From Phycisphaerae bacterium SM23_33 (GTDB lineage: Bacteria; Planctomycetota; Phycisphaerae; SM23-33), in assembly GCA_001303665.1 (NCBI GenBank), contig LJUF01000038.1, forward strand, positions 1-14,173: DNA of 14,173 nt, in the 5' to 3' direction. The stretch's first letter is position 1. The number at the start of each line of letters is the position of its first letter. This document shows, one piece after another, positions 1-6,331 of the stretch. Made by a program: the position numbers and the translations under genes. Below the pieces are notes generated by a model that searched no databases, was not told the origin of the DNA, and was given only the letters and a program-made list of their open reading frames with translations.

Positions 1-486
1 CCGGCGCCGGGCCGGGTCCGCCCCGCCGCCCTGACCCGTACCCTGGGTCTGGTGGTCAATCGCCCCGACGCGAAGGTCGAGGCGGCCCTGGCGGCGGTCG
101 CCCGGGGCGGGGTGGCCACCGCCGGCTTTGCCGACTCGAGCTGCTGGATGATCAACGCCGCCGCCATGTGCCAGGCCGTCAACGCCGGGCAGCTCGCCGG
201 CGGGGTGATCGTCGACCGCTACGCGGCCGCGGGGATGGTGCTGGCCGGCAAGATCAAGGGCGCCCGGCCGGTGCAGGGGGTCTCGGCGGCGGCGGTGACC
301 GCGGCCCTGCGCCAGTTCGACGCCAACGTGCTGGTCATCGGCCACGCCACCCTCAGCGTGTACGAGATTCGTTCCATGATCGACCGCTTCGCCGCCGGCC
401 GGCGGATGGGCCGCGACCGCACCATCCTGCTGGACGCGGTGGAGCGCCTGGAGGCGGAAGGGAAGCTGTGCGAATCGCCAGGGTGA
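1..486 (+). CDS. RpiB-fold protein of a BMC locus, 5'-truncated, catalytic residues missing
   Basis: The reading frame is open from the first base of the window, so the gene most likely starts upstream. An in-window GTG at 52 is possible but has no ribosome binding site. The visible 161 codons resemble the C-terminal two thirds of the RpiB/LacAB sugar-phosphate isomerase family. The similar parts are an AGGVIV strand, a KIKGARPVQG segment matching the family's NKxxGIRA region, and FDANVLVIG matching NDxNVLxxG, followed by a C-terminal helix. The family's catalytic Cys (ICGTG motif) aligns with Asp at visible residue 72, and the His before NDxNVL is replaced by Gln/Phe. An ordinary isomerase activity is therefore unlikely. 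It overlaps the next gene (BMC-P) by 19 bases, which argues for translational coupling and a role in the microcompartment. The family assignment is by recognition of pattern only. A structural, binding or altered enzymatic role all remain possible. Confidence 0.6.
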   Translation, partial: PAPGRVRPAALTRTLGLVVNRPDAKVEAALAAVARGGVATAGFADSSCWMINAAAMCQAVNAGQLAGGVIVDRYAAAGMVLAGKIKGARPVQGVSAAAVTAALRQFDANVLVIGHATLSVYEIRSMIDRFAAGRRMGRDRTILLDAVERLEAEGKLCESPG

Positions 487-758
487 TCGGCAAGGTGACG
501 TTGAACCGGCAGATGCCGGAGCTGCTGCCCGGCCGGTATCTCGTCGTGCGGCCGTACAGCCGACGCGACCTGGCCGGGGCCGGCCCCGGCGGCGAGGAGA
601 CGCTGGTGCTGTACGACGAGCTCAGCGCCGGCGAGGGCGACCTGGTGGGGCTAGTGGAAGGCCGCGAGGCCACCGCCCCGTTCTGGCCGAAGAAGGTGCC
701 GTATGACTCTTACAACGCGGCCATCCTGGATGACGTGGACTTCGAACCGGTGCTGTGA
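468..758 (+). CDS. BMC-P pentameric shell vertex protein (EutN/CcmL family)
   Basis: This 96-residue protein is the usual size for the EutN/CcmL family, whose pentamers cap the vertices of bacterial microcompartment shells. It opens with the typical beta strand RIARVIGKVTLNR. An LLPGRYLVVRPY segment follows, then LVLYDELSAGEGDLVGLVEG (residues 46-65), the family's characteristic AGxGDxV region, and near the end the VPYDSYNAAILD strand. The start is a GTG at 468, chosen because it gives exactly the family N-terminus and has AAGGGA just upstream. The ATG or GTG codons further upstream in this frame would add an Arg-rich translation that shadows the previous gene. It overlaps the RpiB-like gene by 19 bases and is followed 23 bases later by the class II aldolase, so it is in the same operon. 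Planctomycete BMC loci usually carry several BMC-P paralogues; others and the hexameric shell genes would be upstream of this window. Confidence 0.88.
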   Translation: MRIARVIGKVTLNRQMPELLPGRYLVVRPYSRRDLAGAGPGGEETLVLYDELSAGEGDLVGLVEGREATAPFWPKKVPYDSYNAAILDDVDFEPVL

Positions 759-781
759 GCGGCCGCGGCGAGGATAGAGCC

Positions 782-1759
782 ATGGTCAACGAGTGGAAAT
801 TGCGGGAGGACATCTGCCGCATCGGCCGGCGGCTGTGGGAGAAGGGCTACGTCGCCGCCAACGACGGCAACATCTCCGTGCGGGCGGGCAAGGGCCGCTT
901 CCTGTGCACGCCCACGCTGGTGTCCAAGGGCTTCATGAAGCCGGCCGACATCGCCCTGGTGGACGATCGAGGCGAGCAGCTCGCCGGCGACAAGCCGCGC
1001 ACCTCGGAGATCCTGCTGCACTTGGAGATCTATCACGAGCTGCCGGAGATCAACGCCGTCGTCCACGCCCACCCGCCGCACGCCACCGCCTTTGCCATCG
1101 CCGGCATGCAGCTGCCCAACTGCATCCTGCCGGAGGTGGAGATCTTCATCGGCCAGGTGCCCATCGCCGAATACGACACCCCCGGCAGCCAGGACTTCGC
1201 CCGTACCATCCTGCCGCACCTGCGGAACAAGGCCAACACCATCCTGCTGGCCAACCACGGGGCCGTCTGCTGCGACAAGACCCTGGAGCAGGCCTACTTC
1301 CACATGGAGACCCTCGACCAGTACTGCCGCATTCTGCTGCTGGCCCGCGAGGTCGGCAAGGTGCGGCAGCTGCCGGAATCCAAGATGCGGGAGCTGCTGG
1401 AGATCAAGGCCGGGCTGGGCCTGGGCGACCCGCGGATGGCGTGCGAGGGCGAGGCCTGCACGCTGTGCGGCTCGGACGAGTTCCTGCGCGGCTTTTCGGA
1501 GCGGGCGATCCCGCAGCACACCGCCGGCGCCGACGGCCACGGCCGGGGGTACGGGATTGAGGGCAAGGAGTCCGAGGCCGGCCGGCCGCAGCCGGCGCCG
1601 ACACCCGCCTCGGCAGCCGGCGGGGCGGCGGCGAATCTGCGCCCGGCCGGGCTGGGCTCCTCCAGCAAGACCGTCCAGCAGCGGACGATGGCCGACGAGG
1701 TGGAGCGGCTGACGCAGTTGATCACCGACCGCATCGTGGAGACGCTCTCGAAGGGCTAG
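782..1759 (+). CDS. Class II aldolase (L-fuculose/L-rhamnulose-1-phosphate type), BMC cargo with C-terminal targeting helix
   Basis: The protein has 325 residues. Residues 1-215 form the class II aldolase/adducin domain, a Zn-dependent retro-aldol enzyme; relatives split L-fuculose-1-phosphate into DHAP and L-lactaldehyde. Visible active-site elements are NDGNIS (27-32), the catalytic Glu in TSE (Glu76), the zinc ligands His95 and His97 in HAHPPH, and the third zinc His159 in ANHG. The catalytic set is therefore complete. A cysteine cluster (Cys221, Cys226, Cys229) follows. Then comes a Pro/Ala/Gly-rich linker (about 265-295) and a terminal amphipathic helix (about 303-323), the layout of a BMC encapsulation peptide. 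E. coli FucA is only about 215 residues, so the last 100 residues are an addition. The start ATG at 782 has AGGA eight bases upstream. The BMC-P gene before and the aldolase homologue after support a PVM-type fucose/rhamnose compartment. The exact sugar cannot be told from the sequence. Confidence 0.87.
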   Translation: MVNEWKLREDICRIGRRLWEKGYVAANDGNISVRAGKGRFLCTPTLVSKGFMKPADIALVDDRGEQLAGDKPRTSEILLHLEIYHELPEINAVVHAHPPHATAFAIAGMQLPNCILPEVEIFIGQVPIAEYDTPGSQDFARTILPHLRNKANTILLANHGAVCCDKTLEQAYFHMETLDQYCRILLLAREVGKVRQLPESKMRELLEIKAGLGLGDPRMACEGEACTLCGSDEFLRGFSERAIPQHTAGADGHGRGYGIEGKESEAGRPQPAPTPASAAGGAAANLRPAGLGSSSKTVQQRTMADEVERLTQLITDRIVETLSKG

Positions 1760-1764
1760 GGCGC

Positions 1765-2970
1765 ATGCCGAAGTCGCTGGATCAAAAGCTGGCCGAGATT
1801 CACGCCGACCCGAACAACGCCAAGGCGTTCATCCTGGCCGACGCCAAGGACGCGGACATGGCCTACGGCATCGCCGCCCCCGGCCGCAGCCCCGAGCACG
1901 AAGACGGGGGCTTCCGGTCGCTGAGCGAGTACCGCGACCACATCCGCGGCAACGTCCGGCAGGGGCTGCTGGACATCATGCTGATGTCGGTGTCCACCAA
2001 TGAGCTGCTGACCATCCGCGAGCGGATCTTCGACGGCTCGCCCGTTACCCCGGCCGTGCGGGCCAACGACACCACCGACATCCACGTGGCCCGCGGGGCC
2101 TCCTATCCCCGGCAGCCCTCGCGGCCGTTCCGCACGGCGGTCATCGAGCACGCCCAGTGCGGCCAGCTCGAGTGCGACCCGTCCCAGCGCCACCTGGGGG
2201 CCAACCTGGGGCTGTACTCCGTCACCTTCAACAACGACGCCGAACTCGACCGCCGCGCCCTGGAGGAGTACAAGGCCTTTCGCATCGAGGCCGAACGCAA
2301 GGGCTTCCGCCACTTCCTGGAAATCTTCGACCCCAACGCCCCGGTCAACCCCATCCCGCCGGGACAGCTCGGCGGCTTCATCAACGACATGATCGTCCGG
2401 GCCCTGGCCGGCGTGCCCCAGGCCGGCCGGCCGCTGTTCCTCAAGATGGTCTATCACGGACCAAAGTCCATGTCCGAGTTGGTCCAATACGACCCGCACC
2501 TGGTGCCGGGCGTGCTGGGCGGCTCAGCCGGCACCACCTACGACGCCTTCAAGCTGCTGGCCGAGGCCCAGAAGCACGGCGCCCGGGCGGCCCTGTTCGG
2601 GCGGAAGATCAACAGCGCCGAGCACCAGCTCTGCTTCATCCAGTTCCTGCGGCTGATCACCGACGGGCAGATCTCGCCGGAGGAGGCGGTCAAGGCCTAT
2701 CACGGCGTGCTTGGGGGGCTGGGCATCCGGCCGCATCGCCCGCTGGCCGAGGACATGCGGCTGACCGGCAGCATCGCAGGCTACAGCGGCTCGGCCACCA
2801 CCTACAGCATCCCGCCGAGGGTCCGCCCGGCGGCGGCCGGGGCCGCCGAAAGGCCCGCCGCCAAGCCGTCCTATCCGACCACCTCGACCGGCCTGCCGGA
2901 CTTCGCTAAGATGACGCCCCAGCAGCGGGTGGAGTATCACCGCCGGCGCCTGGACGGGATATTCGGCTAG
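1765..2970 (+). CDS. DeoC/DhnA-like class I aldolase homologue (TIM barrel) of the BMC operon
   Basis: This is a 401-residue protein starting 5 bases after the class II aldolase, so it is almost certainly co-translated with it. Residues about 20-330 look like a TIM barrel of the DeoC/LacD/DhnA class I aldolase group. The pattern includes FILADAKDADMAYG near the N-terminus, HFLEIFDPN (183-191), FLKMVYHG (225-232) with Lys227 where the Schiff-base lysine strand would be, and GVLGGSAGTTYDAF (249-262). GARAALFGRKI (272-282) follows and resembles the phosphate-binding GxxGxxxGRxI end of archaeal-type fructose-bisphosphate aldolases. Residues about 350-375 are a Pro/Ala/Ser-rich linker. The last 25 or so residues, including MTPQQRVEYHRRRLDGIFG, form a probable amphipathic helix, a second candidate encapsulation peptide. 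Fold and lysine role are inferred from motifs. The substrate is unknown; DHAP-linked chemistry downstream of the neighbouring aldolase is possible. It could instead be a non-aldolase member of the superfamily. Confidence 0.62.
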   Translation: MPKSLDQKLAEIHADPNNAKAFILADAKDADMAYGIAAPGRSPEHEDGGFRSLSEYRDHIRGNVRQGLLDIMLMSVSTNELLTIRERIFDGSPVTPAVRANDTTDIHVARGASYPRQPSRPFRTAVIEHAQCGQLECDPSQRHLGANLGLYSVTFNNDAELDRRALEEYKAFRIEAERKGFRHFLEIFDPNAPVNPIPPGQLGGFINDMIVRALAGVPQAGRPLFLKMVYHGPKSMSELVQYDPHLVPGVLGGSAGTTYDAFKLLAEAQKHGARAALFGRKINSAEHQLCFIQFLRLITDGQISPEEAVKAYHGVLGGLGIRPHRPLAEDMRLTGSIAGYSGSATTYSIPPRVRPAAAGAAERPAAKPSYPTTSTGLPDFAKMTPQQRVEYHRRRLDGIFG

Positions 2971-3123
2971 GCCCGGGCGCGGCCGCGGTTTCGCGGAGGG
3001 GGTCTGGGCGGGAACCTGTCCGGGCCGGGAGCGTCTAAGTCAGTGCGCACCACCGGCGGTGGCGGTGCGGCTTGGCGAATTGGGTTCGTTTGCCGGCTGT
3101 TCCCTAGAGGAAAGGAGAACGAG

Positions 3124-4956
3124 ATGGTTTGCCCACGCTTGTTCAACGTGCTGGTGGCGGCGGCGATGCTGCTGCCGGCGGCGGCCGTCCCCGGTGCGGC
3201 GGCCGAGTTGACCGGCTCCATCGAAACGGTCACGGTCTATCGAGGCCAGGCCCTGGTGACGCGCCGGATCGAGGCCGACCTGCCGGCCGGGGCGTCCGAC
3301 CTGGTCATCACCGACCTGCCGGCGCAGGTCCTGCCCGACAGCCTCTACGCCGGCGGGGAAGGCGACGTGCAGATCCGAGCGGTGCAGTATCGGACCCGGG
3401 CTGTCAGCCAGGAGCCGCGAGAGGAGGTCCGCAAGATCGAGCAGGAGATGGAGGCGGTACAGGCTAAGATCCGTGAAAACCAGGCCCTCCAGAAGCTCCG
3501 GGGCCAGAAGGAGACGTTCCTCGGCAACCTGGAGAAGTTCACGTCGGCCAAGGCCACGGAAGAGACCGCCAAGGGGGCGCTGAACTTCGACACCGTCAAG
3601 GCCATGACGCAGTTCCTCTTCGAGCAGCGGTCCACGCTGTCCAAGGAGGCGCTGGACCTGGAGGAGCAGGCCCGCGTGCTGGCCGAGCAGTTGAGCCTGC
3701 TCCAGCGGAGGCGGTCGGAGGTGGCGTCGCAGTGGTCGCGGACGGCGCGGGAGGCGATCGTGTCGGTGGACAAGCGTGGCCGGGGGAAGGCGCGGCTGCG
3801 GTTGAGCTACCTGGTGGGGCAGTCGTCGTGGTCGCCGCTGTACAACCTGCGCTGCGACGGGCAGGGCAAGCAGGTGGCGCTGGAGTACAACGCCCTGGTG
3901 CAGCAGATGAGCGAGGAGGACTGGGCCGGGGTGAAGCTGACGCTCTCGACGGCCTCGCCGAACATGGTCTCCGGGGCGCCGATCCTGACGCCGCTGTGGG
4001 TGACCCTCACCGGCGGTCCGGGCGGGCCCACGGCCCAGCCGGGGGCGGTTTGGGGCGGGCAGCGCCAGGCGGAGCAGCAGCTCCGCGTGCTGATGGGGCA
4101 GCGCGGGGTCCGGCCCGGAAAGGCCGGGCCGGCAGCCGTCGAAGACGACTGGGGCCTGAACGTCTGGGCCAACAAGCTCCAGATGCTCGATTTCCAGGCC
4201 GGCCGCGACGTGCTGCTGGCCGGACGCATGCCCGAACCCATGGACGAGGCCTTGAGCGTCAACTACGAGCTGCCCGGCACGATCACCGTCCCCAGCCGCC
4301 GCGACCAGCAGATGATCCGCATCGCCTCCCTCAAGCTGGAGGGCGAGTTCTACTACCTGGCCGTCCCGCTGCTGACGCCCAACGTCTACCAGCAGGCCGA
4401 CATCCTCAACACCAGCGAGTACGCGCTGCTGTCGGGCCCGGTGAACTCGTACATGGCCGGGCAGTTCATGGGCCGTGGGATGCTGCCCATGGTGGCCAAG
4501 GGGCAGCGCTGCACCGTCGGCTTCGGCGTCGATGCCCAGCTTCGCGCGGGGCGGGAGCTGGCCGACAAGTCCGACCGCATCCAGGGCGGCAACCGGGAGC
4601 TGAGCTTCCGCTACCGGCTGGTGCTGTCCAACTACAAGGACCAGCCGGCGGACGTGAGGCTGCTGGACCGGCTGCCGGACCCGCGCGGCACCGACATTCG
4701 CGTGACCCTCACCCCGCCGAAGGACCCCCTCAGCGAGGACAAGGTGTACCTCCGCACCATCCGCCAGATGGGCATCCTCCGCTGGGAGGTTCGGGTGCCG
4801 GCGAAGGCCTCCGGGGCCTTGGCCCGCATGGTGGAGTACGAGTTCAAGATGGAGTTCGACCGCAACATGCACGTGACCGAACCGTCGGCCCAGCAGCTGG
4901 AGAAGCAGAAACTCGAGTTCAAGAGGGACCTGGAGCGGATGATGCTCTCCCAGTGA
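3124..4956 (+). CDS. Exported DUF4140/DUF4139 (MuiA-like) protein
   Basis: This 610-residue protein starts at ATG 3124, preceded by the strong ribosome binding site AAAGGAG six bases upstream. An upstream in-frame GTG at 3043 would bury the signal peptide and is rejected. Residues 1-28 are a signal peptide (hydrophobic LVAAAMLLPAAAV, then AAA before Glu29). Residues about 30-95 match DUF4140, with the characteristic VTVYRGQALVTRR opening. Residues about 97-205 are a long charged coiled coil. The C-terminal half is DUF4139, recognisable by LSYLVGQSSWSPLYNLR (227-243) and EEDWAGVKLTLSTASP (264-279). A Gly/Pro/Gln-rich stretch at about 296-340 interrupts the beta-rich domain. The family includes proteins annotated as mucoidy inhibitor MuiA, but a biochemical role is not established. 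The protein should sit in the periplasm or cell surface. It is transcribed in the same direction as the BMC operon but 153 bases away, with its own ribosome binding site, and need not be related to it. Confidence 0.82.
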   Translation: MVCPRLFNVLVAAAMLLPAAAVPGAAAELTGSIETVTVYRGQALVTRRIEADLPAGASDLVITDLPAQVLPDSLYAGGEGDVQIRAVQYRTRAVSQEPREEVRKIEQEMEAVQAKIRENQALQKLRGQKETFLGNLEKFTSAKATEETAKGALNFDTVKAMTQFLFEQRSTLSKEALDLEEQARVLAEQLSLLQRRRSEVASQWSRTAREAIVSVDKRGRGKARLRLSYLVGQSSWSPLYNLRCDGQGKQVALEYNALVQQMSEEDWAGVKLTLSTASPNMVSGAPILTPLWVTLTGGPGGPTAQPGAVWGGQRQAEQQLRVLMGQRGVRPGKAGPAAVEDDWGLNVWANKLQMLDFQAGRDVLLAGRMPEPMDEALSVNYELPGTITVPSRRDQQMIRIASLKLEGEFYYLAVPLLTPNVYQQADILNTSEYALLSGPVNSYMAGQFMGRGMLPMVAKGQRCTVGFGVDAQLRAGRELADKSDRIQGGNRELSFRYRLVLSNYKDQPADVRLLDRLPDPRGTDIRVTLTPPKDPLSEDKVYLRTIRQMGILRWEVRVPAKASGALARMVEYEFKMEFDRNMHVTEPSAQQLEKQKLEFKRDLERMMLSQ

Positions 4957-5000
4957 GGCCGGTCATCGGGGCGGGGCCGGGGGGCGAAGGTGCGGACCGC

Positions 5001-5019
5001 CCGGGCGGGCTGCGCCCGG
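5001..5019. terminator. GC hairpin between convergent genes, possible weak bidirectional terminator
   Basis: The arms at 5001-5007 and 5013-5019 pair perfectly over 7 bp (CCGGGCG with CGCCCGG) around a 5-base loop. The hairpin sits in the 97-base gap where the DUF4139 gene (+) and the GH130 gene (-) converge, a natural place for a terminator. No proper T-run follows on either strand, so factor-independent termination is uncertain. Confidence 0.35.
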
Positions 5020-5049
5020 CGGCTCGCTCTTCCCTCGCGCCCGGCGGCT
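5012..5049. repeat. 13-bp direct repeat GCGCCCGGCGGCT
   Basis: Two identical copies lie at 5012-5024 and 5037-5049, the second close to the stop codon of the GH130 gene. One copy overlaps the downstream arm of the hairpin in the same gap. In such GC-rich sequence a repeat of this length may be accidental or a local duplication. Confidence 0.4.
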
Positions 5050-5053
5050 GCCC

Positions 5054-6037
5054 TCAGAGTGGTTGGCACAGTTCCAGCAGGTCGTGGACGTCGGCGGTGG
5101 CCAGGGCGATGACCGTGTCGGCGGCGCCGTAGTAGATCTTTACCTCGCCGTCGTCCTCCAGGATCATGCCGGTGGGGAAGATGACGTAGTCGCGGTAGCC
5201 GCCGGTGGTCTCGTAGTCATACGGCGGCTCGGGCACCAGCAGCGGCCTGCGGCTCAGTCCGATGACCTTCCAGGGCTGCTGGAGATCCAGCAGCATGAGG
5301 CCGGCGGAGTAGCGCTTGGTCCAGTTCCCGCTCCATCCCCATCCGCTGCGCGAGTCGTCCTTGTCCACGGCGTGGATGACGGCCAGCCAGCCGCGGTCGG
5401 TCCGTACCGGCGGGGCGCCGGGGCCGATCTTGTTGTTGGCGAAGGGCACCTGCTCGCTGCCCAGCACCAGCCGGCTGTTGCCCCAGTACCTTAGGTCGGG
5501 CGAGTCGGACAGCCAGATGTCGAAGTTCTCCGGCCCGCGGCCGTAGATGGGCATGGGCCGCTCCAGCCGGACGTACCGGCCGCCGATCCGCTCCGGCAGC
5601 AGCACCATGTTGCGGTTGTCGGGGACGGTGAGGCTGAGCAACTGCCAGCTTTCGAAGTCGTCGGTGACGGCGATGCCGCCGCGGATGCCATGGCGGGTGT
5701 CGGCGGCGAAGCACATGTAGCAGCGGCCGTCCATCACCGTCAGCCGGGGGTCGTAGGCCCGCTGGATCTCCTGGGTCCGCAACTCGTAGCACGGCCGGTC
5801 GGTGACGTTCCACTTGACGCCATCGTCGCTGAAGGACAGCCCTAGGTTGGTGCCCACCACGCGCGGCGGCCGGCTGTCGTCGCAGTAGTCGTTGCGGAAG
5901 ACGCAGACGTAGCGGCCCTGGAACCTGGCGAAGCCGGCGTTGAAGACCAGCGTGGAGCGATACGGCACGTCGCCCGCCGACAGCACCGGGTTGGCCGGAT
6001 GCCGCCGGATGACGCCGCTGCTGGTCATCTCCGCCAT
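5054..6037 (-). CDS. GH130 family glycoside phosphorylase (mannoside phosphorylase type)
   Basis: This 327-residue protein is the usual GH130 length, forming a five-bladed beta-propeller. Family landmarks in order are FNAGFARFQGRY (32-43), AYDPRLT (94-100) whose Asp96 matches the catalytic acid, and RLERPMP (157-163). GPENFDIWLSDSPDLRYWG (168-186), NNKIGPGAPP (201-210) with the Lys often contacting phosphate, and YRDYVIFPTGMI (281-292) follow, ending with the YYGAADTVIALAT blade. GH130 enzymes mostly phosphorolyse beta-mannosides such as mannosyl-glucose or mannan oligosaccharides to mannose-1-phosphate; some members are hydrolases. The Arg and Lys positions favour a phosphorylase, though this is judged by eye. 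No signal peptide is seen, so it is cytoplasmic. The start ATG at 6037 has AAGGGG about 8 bases upstream; an extension to 6154 would run into the tRNA gene and is rejected. It lies 63 bases downstream of tRNA-Leu on the same strand. Confidence 0.85.
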   Translation of the reverse strand: MAEMTSSGVIRRHPANPVLSAGDVPYRSTLVFNAGFARFQGRYVCVFRNDYCDDSRPPRVVGTNLGLSFSDDGVKWNVTDRPCYELRTQEIQRAYDPRLTVMDGRCYMCFAADTRHGIRGGIAVTDDFESWQLLSLTVPDNRNMVLLPERIGGRYVRLERPMPIYGRGPENFDIWLSDSPDLRYWGNSRLVLGSEQVPFANNKIGPGAPPVRTDRGWLAVIHAVDKDDSRSGWGWSGNWTKRYSAGLMLLDLQQPWKVIGLSRRPLLVPEPPYDYETTGGYRDYVIFPTGMILEDDGEVKIYYGAADTVIALATADVHDLLELCQPL

Positions 6038-6061
6038 GTCAGGACCCCTTGCGCAGACGAC

Positions 6062-6090
6062 CGCCCGGCGGCCGCCCAGGCCGCCGGGCG
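6062..6090 (-). terminator. Perfect 10-bp GC hairpin between tRNA-Leu and GH130
   Basis: The arms at 6062-6071 and 6081-6090 are fully complementary (CGCCCGGCGG with CCGCCGGGCG) around a 9-base loop. It lies just after the tRNA 3' end on the minus strand and before the GH130 ribosome binding site. No T-run follows, so it may be a processing or attenuation structure rather than a full terminator. Confidence 0.45.
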
Positions 6091-6100
6091 ATTGGCTTCC

Positions 6101-6186
6101 TGCCCGGGAGAGGATTTGAACCTCCACCGGCCGTAAGGCCGACCAGCCCCTCAAGCTGGCGCGTCTGCCAGTTCCGCCACCCGGGC
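6101..6186 (-). tRNA. tRNA-Leu (anticodon GAG)
   Basis: On the minus strand the sequence folds as a class II tRNA of 86 bases. The acceptor stem GCCCGGG/CCCGGGC is perfect, with discriminator A. The D-arm region GTGGCGGAACTGGCAGACGC is typical of leucine tRNAs. The anticodon stem CCAGC/GCTGG encloses the loop TTGAGGG, giving anticodon GAG. A long variable arm CGGCC-TTAC-GGCCG follows, and the T-arm loop is TTCAAAT. The 3' CCA is not encoded and must be added after transcription. GAG reads CUC and CUU codons. Confidence 0.95.
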
Positions 6187-6201
6187 AACTGCTCGCAAAA
6201 C

Positions 6202-6230
6202 AGGCTATCGCCGCCAGGTCGGACTGTCAA
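6202..6230 (-). promoter_or_regulatory. Promoter of tRNA-Leu: TTGACA -17- TAGCCT
   Basis: On the minus strand a perfect -35 box TTGACA (forward 6225-6230) is separated by exactly 17 bases from TAGCCT (forward 6202-6207, three of six matches to TATAAT). Initiation would fall close to 6195, about 9 bases before the mature tRNA. Position and spacing make it a convincing sigma-70-type promoter. It might also feed the GH130 gene. Confidence 0.72.
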
Positions 6231-6267
6231 GCCGCCCCGGCATCAGCATCAGCCTGCACCGGCCTGC

Positions 6268-6296
6268 TTGCAGGTTGGCCCGGTTGGGCGTATGCT
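6268..6296 (+). promoter_or_regulatory. Possible promoter of the ST7-like TPR gene
   Basis: TTGCAG (6268-6273) and TATGCT (6291-6296) are spaced by 17 bases and lie about 35 bases before the start codon at 6332. The -10 element matches four of six consensus bases; the -35 is partial. The position is right for this gene, which faces away from the tRNA promoter. Confidence 0.4.
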
Positions 6297-6331
6297 CCCG
6301 GTGCAGGAACTGGCGGTAAGGAGACCGCGTC

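Noticed and set aside
710..1540. A 276-codon minus-strand open frame opposite the class II aldolase
   Set aside because: The plus strand carries all zinc ligands and the catalytic Glu; the antisense translation has no recognisable family and repeated Val/Gly/Gln/Leu runs.
3040..4872. A 610-codon open frame on the minus strand opposite the DUF4139 gene
   Set aside because: Its His/Leu/Gln/Arg-rich low-complexity translation is what a GC-rich gene gives on its opposite strand, while the plus strand has a signal peptide, ribosome binding site and family motifs.
3732..5132. A 466-codon plus-strand open frame shifted relative to DUF4139
   Set aside because: It is an Arg/Gly/Ala/Pro-rich shadow in the second frame of a real gene, with no ribosome binding site.
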